Below, piece after piece: positions 1-8,584 of a stretch of 64,000 bases of DNA; positions within the stretch are counted from its first letter, which is position 1, and the number at the start of each line of letters is the position of its first letter. Source of the DNA: Bacillus zhangzhouensis (GTDB lineage Bacteria; Bacillota; Bacilli; Bacillales; Bacillaceae). The DNA lies in contig NZ_JOTP01000001.1 of assembly GCF_000715205.1 (NCBI RefSeq), positions 248,001 to 312,000 of the forward strand, written 5' to 3'. A model generated the notes under the pieces. The model worked only from the letters and a program-made list of their open reading frames with translations, did not search any database and was not told the DNA's origin. The position numbers were made by a program, and so were the translations under genes.

Positions 1-355
1 TTTCATAAGCAATGGCTGTCACACCTTTTTGTTTCAATGCTTCAGCCAAGGAGGGCTCTGCGGCAAGATGCAGGTACGTAAATAAGATGAGTCCTTCTCT
101 GAAATATGGATATTCCTCAGGTAATGGTTCTTTTACCTTCATAATCATATCAGAAGATGCCCACACATCTTTCGCTTGATCAAGAATCTCTGCACCAACA
201 GATACATAATCGTCATCAGTGAATCCGCTTCCAGAACCAGCGTTTGTTTCAATTAAAATCTGGTGTCCAGCTGAAAGCAATTGAGAAGCTGCTCCTGGTG
301 TTAATGCCACTCGGTTTTCATTGTTCTTAATTTCTTTCGGAATGCCGATGATCAT
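1..355 (-). CDS. ald: Alanine dehydrogenase, N-terminal part (runs off the window)
   Basis: NAD-dependent alanine dehydrogenase converts L-alanine to pyruvate and ammonia, so alanine can be used as carbon and nitrogen source, and it is needed for normal sporulation in B. subtilis. The first 118 codons are visible. The start [20 protein letters not shown] is the conserved beginning of the AlaDH/PNT N-terminal domain, followed by the VKVKEP-like stretch (here [11 protein letters not shown]). The ATG at 355 is preceded by AGGAGG on the minus strand (about 359-366). Its activator gene adeR lies just upstream on the same strand. The C-terminal NAD-binding domain lies outside the window. Confidence 0.96.
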   Translation of the reverse strand, partial: MIIGIPKEIKNNENRVALTPGAASQLLSAGHQILIETNAGSGSGFTDDDYVSVGAEILDQAKDVWASSDMIMKVKEPLPEEYPYFREGLILFTYLHLAAEPSLAEALKQKGVTAIAYE

Positions 356-441
356 GTTTATTCCTCCTATGCTTATCTATTGATATTGTATGTCTAGTGT
401 ATCCTGAAAGTTTAGAAAATTCTTCGGTTGAAATAAAAAAT

Positions 442-485
442 AAAAAAACGCCTCTTTGTGAAATTTCACAAACGGACGTTTTTTA
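442..485 (-). terminator. Intrinsic terminator of adeR
   Basis: On the minus strand a long stem (AACGTCCGTTTGTGAAA pairing imperfectly with TTTCACAAAGAGGCGTT) is followed by a run of T. It overlaps the adeR stop codon and separates adeR from ald. Confidence 0.75.
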
Positions 486-1695
486 GCTTCATATCAAGAT
501 AAATGGTCATTTTCTCATTCATGTTTTTTAAATCAATTTCTGCAATGTCTGTAATCCGCTTTAGTCTGTAATTCAATGTGTTGATATGAATGTTTAATTG
601 CTTTGCGGCGATATTGGCATTGCTGTCACAATCAATAAACCGTTCAAGGGTTTCGACTAGGTTGGAATGATGCCTTAGGTCGTAATCCTCTAGCTTCGAT
701 AAAGAGTAACTGGAGTAAGACGAGCCCTTTCGCTTTTCAGCAAGCACATCTAAATATTGATAGATGCCGAGTTCAGAAAAACTGTTTAAACGTTCCGTTT
801 CAACAGGAAAGCGTTCTTTTGTTTTTAATACAGCCAGTGCTTCTTTATAGGATGGCTGAATCTGAGAGATATGATCGTAAATTCCGCCAATGGCCGCCTG
901 AACGTGATGGATATGATAGCGGTCAGACAGCTGCTTTAGCATGCCGCTTGTGAATTGTTTAATATCTTGCAGCGGATGCTCTGTTTTTGGCGAGACAAGA
1001 ATAATGAATTCGTGAAAATCAACAGTCGTTAATAGTACCTGCACTTGCTGCGTGGTTTCAAGCAGATAGGACAGCTTTTTTTCCGTCTCCTCTGTGAGTT
1101 CGTCACGAAGGCGAAAGATGATAATGGCGTACGTGTCTGGACATCTCATGCCAAGTCTCAAAAATAGGTCAAGCATCTCATCCTTTTCATGAATATGGCC
1201 TGTGAGCATCTTCCAAAAAAGCTCCTGATTGCGTACTTCTGTTTTCGTTTTTCGAATTTGTAAATTGAGTAATTTGTTTTTAACGGCGTTTGCTGCCATT
1301 TTGAGAAGGTCCATTTCTTCTTCTGAAAAAGGCTGCGTGGATTCAATGGCCCAGATAAATCCGAGCACCTCTTTGTCTTTCCATATCGAAATAGCGACCC
1401 TGCTAGATAAACCCACTTCTGCAATTTGAGGTACACGAAGCGGTTCATCTGTTTTAAGGAGTGTAGGAATGATGCCGTCCTTCCAAAGCCGATTAATGAC
1501 TTTTTCCGGTACACGGCGGGAGATAATGGTTGAAGTTCTGGCGGGATCAGTGAAATCATTGTGTGTGCTATATGCCAATAATCGATGATGAGTATCTTCT
1601 ATAGTAATAGGGCAATTGAGCACATCACTAATTTGGTCTGCCACATCCTCTAAACGATCAAGACTATACTTAAACGGATCTGTCTTTTTTGTCAT
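466..1695 (-). CDS. adeR: PucR/CdaR-family transcriptional activator of ald
   Basis: A 409-residue regulator. The N-terminal half (about residues 15-150) resembles a GAF-like sensory domain. The central part looks like a GGDEF-like CdaR domain. The C-terminus (about 345-405) carries the PucR-type helix-turn-helix, with the typical LVETLERFIDCDSNANIAAK and HINTLNYRLKRI segments. B. subtilis AdeR (YukF) activates alanine dehydrogenase, and here the gene sits immediately upstream of ald in the same direction, as in B. subtilis. The family match and context agree. The effector is not evident from sequence. Confidence 0.93.
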   Translation of the reverse strand: MTKKTDPFKYSLDRLEDVADQISDVLNCPITIEDTHHRLLAYSTHNDFTDPARTSTIISRRVPEKVINRLWKDGIIPTLLKTDEPLRVPQIAEVGLSSRVAISIWKDKEVLGFIWAIESTQPFSEEEMDLLKMAANAVKNKLLNLQIRKTKTEVRNQELFWKMLTGHIHEKDEMLDLFLRLGMRCPDTYAIIIFRLRDELTEETEKKLSYLLETTQQVQVLLTTVDFHEFIILVSPKTEHPLQDIKQFTSGMLKQLSDRYHIHHVQAAIGGIYDHISQIQPSYKEALAVLKTKERFPVETERLNSFSELGIYQYLDVLAEKRKGSSYSSYSLSKLEDYDLRHHSNLVETLERFIDCDSNANIAAKQLNIHINTLNYRLKRITDIAEIDLKNMNEKMTIYLDMKLKNVRL

Positions 1696-2100
1696 AAAAA
1701 CCCCTGCTTTTTCGAATATTTCACGTACTTACATTATGAAGAGAATGAGGTACGTAAATCAATAAAAAAATGCCATAAACTTAAAAAAACAGAAAGCGAT
1801 AGATCTGAGTGATTTGGTCATAAATGGATACTAAAAAGAAATAGTACAATAATAATGTAGTGAAAAATCAATAGGTGAAAAGATTCATTGGGGCGCGTGC
1901 GTACTTATTAAGAATATATGACCAAAAAAATGTTAAATACTAGATAAAAAGCGAAAAAACAGTAATTCCATAGACTCATTTTGTAAAATAAAAACAGATT
2001 TGTTTGACTGTGTATCATTTCTGTTTTTATAATAATAACGTCAAAAAATAAGTGGATTAGCCCATTATATGGCGGCTATGCACGGGAGGTAATGAGGAAT
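1696..2100. other. 405-bp intergenic region between adeR and yukE
   Basis: This AT-rich region separates divergent genes. The right part holds the promoter of the secretion operon (2004-2033). I see no ORF with a ribosome site. In B. subtilis the yuk operon responds to DegU, but I cannot assign a DegU site here by eye. Confidence 0.6.
2004..2033 (+). promoter_or_regulatory. Sigma-A type promoter of the yukE operon
   Basis: TTGACT (2004-2009) and TATAAT (2028-2033) are separated by 18 bases, about 65 bases upstream of the yukE start. This is a near-consensus vegetative promoter. Confidence 0.8.
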
Positions 2101-2394
2101 ATGTCAGGAATTATTCGCGTAACCCCAGAAGAACTAAGAGCGACCGCTAAGCAATATGGTGTTGAAAGTCAAGAAGTGTTAAACCAAGTGGATCGTCTAA
2201 ATAGAATGATCTCTGATTTAAAAGGAATGTGGGAAGGTGCTTCTAGTGAAGCATTTGCTGATCAATACGAACAGCTAAAGCCTTCATTCATCAAAATGTC
2301 TGATCTATTAACAGATGTCAGCAATCAGCTTGATCAAACTGCAAATACACTTGAAAGCACTGACCAAGACATCGCAAGCCAAATCCGCGGCTAA
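2101..2394 (+). CDS. yukE: WXG100 (ESAT-6-like) secreted protein YukE
   Basis: Small helical-hairpin substrate and partner of the type VIIb secretion system. 97 residues, the usual length for this family. The WXG turn is visible as MWEGASSEAF near residues 43-52, flanked by amphipathic helices. The C-terminus has no signal peptide. The ATG at 2101 is chosen because GGGAGGT (2084-2090) lies about 10 bases upstream. An in-frame ATG at 2092 sits too close to that site. It is first in the operon and is followed by a hairpin that could raise its dose over the membrane genes. Confidence 0.96.
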   Translation: MSGIIRVTPEELRATAKQYGVESQEVLNQVDRLNRMISDLKGMWEGASSEAFADQYEQLKPSFIKMSDLLTDVSNQLDQTANTLESTDQDIASQIRG

Positions 2395-2426
2395 TCAAAG
2401 TGATTTCCTTTCTAAGTGTGAAAAGC

Positions 2427-2474
2427 AGAAAAAGCGCCGAGTCTGTCAATTGATGCCGGCGCTCTTTCTATTTT
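2427..2474 (+). terminator. Intercistronic hairpin between yukE and yukD
   Basis: The arms AGAAAAAGCGCCG and CGGCGCTCTTTCT pair, and are followed by ATTTT. It looks like a partial terminator or mRNA-stabilising hairpin that would favour yukE mRNA over the downstream genes. Confidence 0.7.
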
Positions 2475-2489
2475 GTGAGGTGGAAATTT

Positions 2490-2729
2490 GTGTATATCGA
2501 TATTACCATCGACTTAAAAAATTACGATGGCAGTGTGTTTGATTTGAGACTATCAAATTATTTACATATTAAGCAAGTCATCCATATCGCCTGGCAGGCA
2601 AAACAAATCTCACTTCCTAAGCGAGAAGGTGGATGGGTACGTGTAGTCAATAAGAAAGCTGTGTTTTCAGGCGAATATAAGCTGTCAGACTGTGGGGTCA
2701 CCACAGGGGACAGGCTGGAAATACTATGA
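2490..2729 (+). CDS. yukD: Ubiquitin-like type VII secretion accessory protein YukD
   Basis: A 79-residue protein with the compact ubiquitin-like fold of the YukD/EsaB family. EsaB-type proteins are cytosolic components needed for T7SSb activity. The GTG at 2490 gives MYIDITIDLKNYDGSVFDLR, matching the B. subtilis protein end to end. GAGGTGG (2477-2483) lies 6 bases upstream. The upstream in-frame GTG at 2475 is inside the ribosome-site region and is rejected. yukC follows 14 bases downstream. Confidence 0.94.
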   Translation: MYIDITIDLKNYDGSVFDLRLSNYLHIKQVIHIAWQAKQISLPKREGGWVRVVNKKAVFSGEYKLSDCGVTTGDRLEIL

Positions 2730-2743
2730 AAGGACTTTTGTAA

Positions 2744-4057
2744 ATGGCAGATAAAAAGAGTTCCTATTTAGAAGAACAATTAGAAGCAGTCATGAAAAAA
2801 GAGGAAGGCACCTACACCTTCATTTTTCAAAGAGAGACAATTAAACTCTTAGACGGTTTAGAAGCGGCACCGATCAAAGACATCAACCCTTCATTTAAAA
2901 AAGACATTCAATTAACCGAAGGTGAGGTCATGATCTCAATTGAACCGCCTCCTGCCTATCAGGAATTTCGTTTCATCCATGCAAAGGATGAAAAAAGCAA
3001 ATGGATTTTTTCATACCAGCTTGTCGATGCAGTTTGCAAACACGACGTGAAGCGGCTGCATCCTATTGTTTCTCCTGAAAACATTGTTTTTCATCAAGGC
3101 TTAGCTCCTGCATTTTTGCATTACGGTGTCAAAGAAAGCATCCCGCCATATGAAACCGATGAGCATCGCCTGTTAAAAGAGGTCAAAGCCGTCATTCTTC
3201 GAGTGGTTGACCATGAGTATCAGTTTCAGGAATATTTGGCTTATCATGATACGTTGAAATTATCTGAGGTGGCAAAGGAAATCAGTGAAACGCAGTCGCT
3301 AGAAGAATTGTCCACCCTTATTCAGCAAAAGATCGAAGCACTTGAAACGAAAGAAAAAACGCTATTAACCATTCCTAAAAAGAAATGGAAGATCGAACGA
3401 TACATTGGATTGGGGCTACTTGTCCTTTTGATTCCGGCATTGGTATATACCATTTACACCTTCTTTTTCGCGATGCCGAAACAAGAAGCGTATGTCGAGG
3501 CAAACAAATATTATCTCAACAAACAGTATAGCCAAGTGGTGGATACGTTAGAAAGATATCCAGCTAATCAAATGCCAGTCTCTCTTCAATATGAACTGGC
3601 CATTTCGTATGTGCAAACGAACCAAGGCAGCCTGTTACTTGATCAGCACAAAAAAGAAATCACGGATACGTACACATTGCAGACAGATCCACAATACTTC
3701 CTTTTCTGGATTCACATTGGACAAGGCAATAGCAAGGAAGCACTTGATATTGCACGGGTACTTGGGGACGATCGATACATTTTCACTGCACTCGTTGCCT
3801 ATCGAAATGAAATCCAAAATGATGATCGTCTCTCTGCTGAAGAAAAACAAAAACAGCTAGATCCAATCATTAAGGAAATGGCGAAATATGAAGAAAAAGA
3901 AACAACGGAGACAAGCACCAATGACTCTTCAGGCGCAAGCCAAACAGATGAAACAACTGAACAAAAAGAGCAATCAAAAGCCGATCAGGAGAAAAAAGAG
4001 AAAGAATCTGATTCGAAAAAGAAATCCTCTCAGACAAAAAAAGATGAGAAAAAATAA
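2744..4057 (+). CDS. yukC: Type VII secretion protein YukC (EssB family)
   Basis: Membrane component of the T7SSb machine. 437 residues. Residues 1-215 form the cytosolic pseudokinase-like domain of the EssB/YukC family. A single membrane helix lies at about 220-243 (IGLGLLVLLIPALVYTIYTF). An extracytoplasmic helical domain follows. The last 55 residues are low-complexity, rich in E, K, T, S and Q. YukC-type proteins link the ATPase YukBA to the YueB pore component. It lies 14 bases after yukD in the same operon. Confidence 0.95.
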   Translation: MADKKSSYLEEQLEAVMKKEEGTYTFIFQRETIKLLDGLEAAPIKDINPSFKKDIQLTEGEVMISIEPPPAYQEFRFIHAKDEKSKWIFSYQLVDAVCKHDVKRLHPIVSPENIVFHQGLAPAFLHYGVKESIPPYETDEHRLLKEVKAVILRVVDHEYQFQEYLAYHDTLKLSEVAKEISETQSLEELSTLIQQKIEALETKEKTLLTIPKKKWKIERYIGLGLLVLLIPALVYTIYTFFFAMPKQEAYVEANKYYLNKQYSQVVDTLERYPANQMPVSLQYELAISYVQTNQGSLLLDQHKKEITDTYTLQTDPQYFLFWIHIGQGNSKEALDIARVLGDDRYIFTALVAYRNEIQNDDRLSAEEKQKQLDPIIKEMAKYEEKETTETSTNDSSGASQTDETTEQKEQSKADQEKKEKESDSKKKSSQTKKDEKK

Positions 4058-4108
4058 TTCTTTCGATACAACTGACAGTTGGTGCTGTCCTATGAGGAGG
4101 TGGAGCGT

Positions 4109-7100
4109 TTGAGTCTTCTTTTGGTTTTTTATGAGGAGGATTATCAAACCGTCCGTTTAGATGAGCAGTTCAATCGAGAAGCTGTGATTGGACCTGAAAT
4201 AGAGCATACCGTGACAATCTCTTCACTTTCATTTGATGAAGGAGCGATTCGTTTATCACCTGATGAATCGAATGATGGTTTTTTCATTTACCAGGGAGAA
4301 AAGAAGAAAGGCAAATTACTTCCACATGAGCCATGTGAAATTGGATCACTCACACTCATTTTACTGGATGCACATCATGATCAACACATTTATTACCTAG
4401 GAAATAGAGTAGAGGTGTCTTTTTCAAATGAGGAGAAAGATGAGATCGATGTGTGGAAAGAACAAGCTCATGCTATGTTTCGAGATGCTAAGCAATTCAC
4501 TTTAGAACAAATTGAAGGAACTTGGTATATCCTACCTCAGGAAGAGACGATTTATGTGAACGGAAAGCAAATCCACAGACCAGAAAAGATTCATGCAGGA
4601 GATGAGCTATTCTGGAACTTTCTGACGGTTACACTTAAAGAGGATGATTTATTGCAAGTGACAGGATATGAACCATTTCAAACACGTTTAGAAAAAACAA
4701 GACCACCAAGCACAGAAACAAAACAAAAATACCCTTTATACAGACGAACACCGCGTTTAATTTATGATCTGCCTGATGATCGGGTGTCATTTAGTTTTCC
4801 TTCACAGGAGAGTGAAAATAACGGCAGAGGGCTTTGGCTTGTTGTCCTTCCGCCGCTTGTGATGCTCATTGTCATGGGGGTTGTTGCTCTTGTCCAGCCG
4901 CGCGGGATCTTTATTGTTGTATCGATGGCTATGTTTATCATGACGTTAATTACATCGTCCGTTCAATACTTTAAAGAGAAATCACAGCGCAAAAGACGGG
5001 AAGAGAAACGGCAGCGAGTATACTCTCTTTACTTAGAAAACAAGCGGAAAGAGCTGCAGGAGCTGTATGACCGCCAGCAATATATTCTGACGTATCATTA
5101 TCCGTCCTTTGAACAAATGAAGTACTTAACGTCAGAAATTAGCGGACGGATTTGGGAAAAGACGCTTGTCAGTGACGACTTCTTGCAGCTGCGTCTTGGA
5201 ACGGGCGCAGTTCCATCAAGCTATGAATTATCGGCGAGCGGCGGCGATATGGCCAATCGTGACATTGATGACTTAATGGAACAAACGCAGCACATGCAAA
5301 AAGTCTATCGTGAGGTGAAGGGTGTACCGATAACATTCGGTCTTGCTGACGGTCCAACAGGATTAATTGGAAAGCCTGCGATTGTGAAAAATGAGCTTCA
5401 TCAGCTTGTTGGCCAGCTTGCTTTCTCGCACAGCTATCACGATTTGAGATTTGTTTTTATCTTTAATGAACATGAGTATGAGAATTGGGAATGGATGAAA
5501 TGGCTTCCGCACTTCCAGCTGCCTCATACATACGGTAAAGGGTTTATTTACAATGAACAAACACGCGACCAGCTTTTGTCCTCAATTTATGAAATTTTAC
5601 GTGAGCGTGATTTAGAAGAAGAAAAAGAGAAAAAAATCTTTACGCCTCATTTTGTGTTCATTGTGACAAATCATGAACTCATTGCTGAACATGTTATTTT
5701 AGAATATTTAGAAGGCAGCCGGACAGACCTCGGCATCTCCATTATCTTTGCCGCAGAAACAAAGGAAAGCTTAGCTGAAAATATTTCAACGCTTGTCCGT
5801 TATATTAACGAGGAAGAAGGAGATATTCTCATTCAGCACAAAAAGGCAGTACGGATTCCATTCCGGCTTGATGCACATAAGCGCTCGGACAATGAGCTGT
5901 TTGCCAGAACACTGAGAACGTTAGATCATCAAGTCGGAATGACCAACTCGATCCCAGAAACGGTCTCATTCCTTGATTTGTTTCATGCCAAACAGGTAGA
6001 TGACATTGGCATTCGTGAAAAGTGGCTGACATCTGAAACAGCAAAATCATTATCTGTGCCAATCGGTTATAAAGGAAAAAACGATATTGTCGACCTTAAC
6101 CTGCATGAAAAAGCACATGGCCCGCACGGCTTGTTAGCTGGAACAACGGGATCAGGGAAAAGTGAATTTTTACAGACGTATATTTTATCCTTGGCTGTAC
6201 ACTTTCACCCGCATGAGGTTGCCTTCCTGCTGATTGATTACAAAGGAGGCGGCATGGCGCAGCCGTTCAGAAATATTCCGCATTTACTTGGCACCATCAC
6301 AAATATTGAAGGCAGTAAGAACTTTAGTGAAAGAGCGCTTGCCTCGATTAAAAGTGAATTAAAGAAAAGACAGCGGTTGTTTGATCAGTATCATGTGAAT
6401 CACATCAATGATTATACGAAGCTCTATAAGGAGAAAAAGGCTGAACAGGCGATGCCTCATTTGTTCTTAATCTCTGATGAGTTTGCTGAATTAAAAAGTG
6501 AAGAGCCGGATTTTATCAGAGAGCTTGTAAGTGCCGCACGTATTGGCCGAAGCCTTGGTGTCCATCTCATTTTGGCCACACAAAAGCCAGGCGGGGTCAT
6601 TGACGATCAAATTTGGAGTAACTCCCGCTTTAAGGTCGCACTAAAAGTGCAAGATGCGTCAGACAGTAAGGAAATTTTGAAAAATAGTGATGCCGCGTCG
6701 ATTACCGTCACTGGCCGGGGATATTTACAAGTAGGGAACAATGAAATCTATGAATTGTTCCAATCGGCTTGGAGCGGTGCACCATATATGGAAGATGGCT
6801 ACGGATCAGAAGATGACATTGCCATTGTGACAGATACTGGACTCATCCCGTTATCAGGGGTAAGCACAGAGCCGGCAGTGAAAAAAGAAACAGTGACGGA
6901 AATTTCTGCTGTTGTGGATGAAATTGAACGTATGCAGCAGGAGCTTGGGATTGAGAAGCTCCCGAGTCCATGGCTTCCACCGCTTGAAGAGCGTATTCCA
7001 AAAACACGTTATGCATCGAGTGAAGAGCATGTCTTCCATTTTGCGCTTGTCGATGAGCCAGATCAGCAAAGCCAGCATCCGCTTTCTTATCAAATGATGG

Positions 7101-8584
7101 AAGACGGGAATATTGGAATCTTCGGCTCCTCTGGCTACGGCAAATCGCTTGCTGCCACGACACTGCTCATGAGCTTTGCGGAGAGATATTCACCTGAAGA
7201 ATGGCATGCGTATATTTATGACTTCGGAAACGGGACCTTGCTTCCGCTCGCCAAACTGCCGCACACGGCTGATTATTTCTTAATGGATCAAATGAGGAAA
7301 ATTCAAAAGTCGATGAAGCGTCTGCGTGAAGAGGTTGAATACCGCAAGCGGTTATTCAGACAGCAAGAAATGAGTCATATTAAAATGTACAATGCTTTGA
7401 ATGAGAAAAAGCTTCCGTTCATTTTTATCGTGATCGACAACTTTGACGTTGTCAAAGACGAAATGCATGATCTCGAATCTGAATTTATCCAGCTGAGCCG
7501 TGATGGACAGTCTTTGGGCATTTACTTCTTGATCACAGCGACTCGGGTAAACGCTGTGCGCCAATCACTCATGAACAACCTGAAAACAAAGATTGTTCAT
7601 TACTTGATGGATCAAGGGGAGGCGTATTCGATTATTGGCAGACCGAAATTCAGCTTAGAGCCGATTCCGGGACGAGTCATTATCAACAAGGAAGAGCTTT
7701 ATTTTGCGCAAATGTTCTTACCAGTTGAAGGAGAGAACGATCTCGAATTGTTTGAGCATCTGAAACAAGAGATTCAGCTTCTTCATGAGCGCTTTCAAGA
7801 GGCTGAAAAACCAAAGCCTGTGCCAATGCTGCCTGATAAGCTGACAGTTTGGGAGCTTGAGAGTCATTTAGAAGAGCAAAAACAGCCTTACGACATTCCA
7901 GTAGGATTAGATGAAGAATCCGTGGCACCTGTTTACTTTGATTTGAAAAAGAATAAACACTGCCTCATTATCGGTCAAACGCAGCGAGGGAAAACAAATG
8001 TGACAAAACTGATGCTTGAGCAGCTTTTAGAGGCAAAGCCTGAAAAGCTGGCCGTCTTTGATTCAATCGATCGGGGTCTTTCCCATTATGCAAAAGAAGA
8101 GAACATCAATTACCTAGAAACAAAGGATGATATCACCGAATGGGCAGAGGAAATGGACCGCTTATTCAAGGTGCGGGAAGAGATATACGTTGAAGCTGTA
8201 CGACAAGGAGAGACCGATCAGTTGTCATTTCCTCAAGTTGTACTTGTGATCGATGGCATCACACGTTTTCAGCAGACGATCGATCCGCGCTTGCAAGATC
8301 AATTGGCTGATTTCATGAAGTCATATGCACACCTAGGCTTTAGCCTGATTGCATCAGGGAATCATACCGAATTCAGTAAGGGCTATGATGCATTGACTAA
8401 TGAAATCAAACAAGTTCGTCATGCCATGTTACTCATGAAAAAATCAGAGCAAAACATCATACCGCTTCCGTATGCAAGACAAGAACCAGACATTCAGCCA
8501 GGCTTCGGGTATTTGGTTGAAAACGGGAAAGAGAAGAAAATCCAGGTTCCTTTATGTGCGGTAGAAAGGAAGAGTGTTCAATGA
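4109..8584 (+). CDS. yukBA: FtsK/SpoIIIE-type ATPase of the type VII secretion system (EssC family)
   Basis: Motor ATPase that recognises WXG100 and related substrates. 1491 residues from the TTG at 4109, which is preceded by GAGGAGGTGG (4094-4103). The longer in-frame TTG at 4079 lacks a site. Order: two FHA-like domains (about 1-190), two membrane helices (about 241-290), then three tandem P-loop ATPase domains. The Walker A motifs are GTTGSGKSEF (about 678), GSSGYGKSLAATT (about 1006) and GQTQRGKTN (about 1289). The first and second are canonical GKS motifs and the third is GKT. It is a single uninterrupted ORF. Its stop overlaps the start of yueB by 4 bases (ATGA), suggesting coupled translation. 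Confidence 0.97.
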   Translation: MSLLLVFYEEDYQTVRLDEQFNREAVIGPEIEHTVTISSLSFDEGAIRLSPDESNDGFFIYQGEKKKGKLLPHEPCEIGSLTLILLDAHHDQHIYYLGNRVEVSFSNEEKDEIDVWKEQAHAMFRDAKQFTLEQIEGTWYILPQEETIYVNGKQIHRPEKIHAGDELFWNFLTVTLKEDDLLQVTGYEPFQTRLEKTRPPSTETKQKYPLYRRTPRLIYDLPDDRVSFSFPSQESENNGRGLWLVVLPPLVMLIVMGVVALVQPRGIFIVVSMAMFIMTLITSSVQYFKEKSQRKRREEKRQRVYSLYLENKRKELQELYDRQQYILTYHYPSFEQMKYLTSEISGRIWEKTLVSDDFLQLRLGTGAVPSSYELSASGGDMANRDIDDLMEQTQHMQKVYREVKGVPITFGLADGPTGLIGKPAIVKNELHQLVGQLAFSHSYHDLRFVFIFNEHEYENWEWMKWLPHFQLPHTYGKGFIYNEQTRDQLLSSIYEILRERDLEEEKEKKIFTPHFVFIVTNHELIAEHVILEYLEGSRTDLGISIIFAAETKESLAENISTLVRYINEEEGDILIQHKKAVRIPFRLDAHKRSDNELFARTLRTLDHQVGMTNSIPETVSFLDLFHAKQVDDIGIREKWLTSETAKSLSVPIGYKGKNDIVDLNLHEKAHGPHGLLAGTTGSGKSEFLQTYILSLAVHFHPHEVAFLLIDYKGGGMAQPFRNIPHLLGTITNIEGSKNFSERALASIKSELKKRQRLFDQYHVNHINDYTKLYKEKKAEQAMPHLFLISDEFAELKSEEPDFIRELVSAARIGRSLGVHLILATQKPGGVIDDQIWSNSRFKVALKVQDASDSKEILKNSDAASITVTGRGYLQVGNNEIYELFQSAWSGAPYMEDGYGSEDDIAIVTDTGLIPLSGVSTEPAVKKETVTEISAVVDEIERMQQELGIEKLPSPWLPPLEERIPKTRYASSEEHVFHFALVDEPDQQSQHPLSYQMMEDGNIGIFGSSGYGKSLAATTLLMSFAERYSPEEWHAYIYDFGNGTLLPLAKLPHTADYFLMDQMRKIQKSMKRLREEVEYRKRLFRQQEMSHIKMYNALNEKKLPFIFIVIDNFDVVKDEMHDLESEFIQLSRDGQSLGIYFLITATRVNAVRQSLMNNLKTKIVHYLMDQGEAYSIIGRPKFSLEPIPGRVIINKEELYFAQMFLPVEGENDLELFEHLKQEIQLLHERFQEAEKPKPVPMLPDKLTVWELESHLEEQKQPYDIPVGLDEESVAPVYFDLKKNKHCLIIGQTQRGKTNVTKLMLEQLLEAKPEKLAVFDSIDRGLSHYAKEENINYLETKDDITEWAEEMDRLFKVREEIYVEAVRQGETDQLSFPQVVLVIDGITRFQQTIDPRLQDQLADFMKSYAHLGFSLIASGNHTEFSKGYDALTNEIKQVRHAMLLMKKSEQNIIPLPYARQEPDIQPGFGYLVENGKEKKIQVPLCAVERKSVQ

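Noticed and set aside
2315-2542. 75-codon ORF spanning yukE end and yukD start
   Set aside because: Out of frame with both real genes and runs through the intercistronic hairpin.
4079-4108. Longer start for yukBA (TTG 4079)
   Set aside because: The ribosome site GAGGAGGTGG lies downstream of it and serves TTG 4109.
6843-7163. 106-codon minus-strand ORF inside yukBA
   Set aside because: It is a shadow of the ATPase coding frame; no ribosome site and Q/A/S-rich artefact composition.
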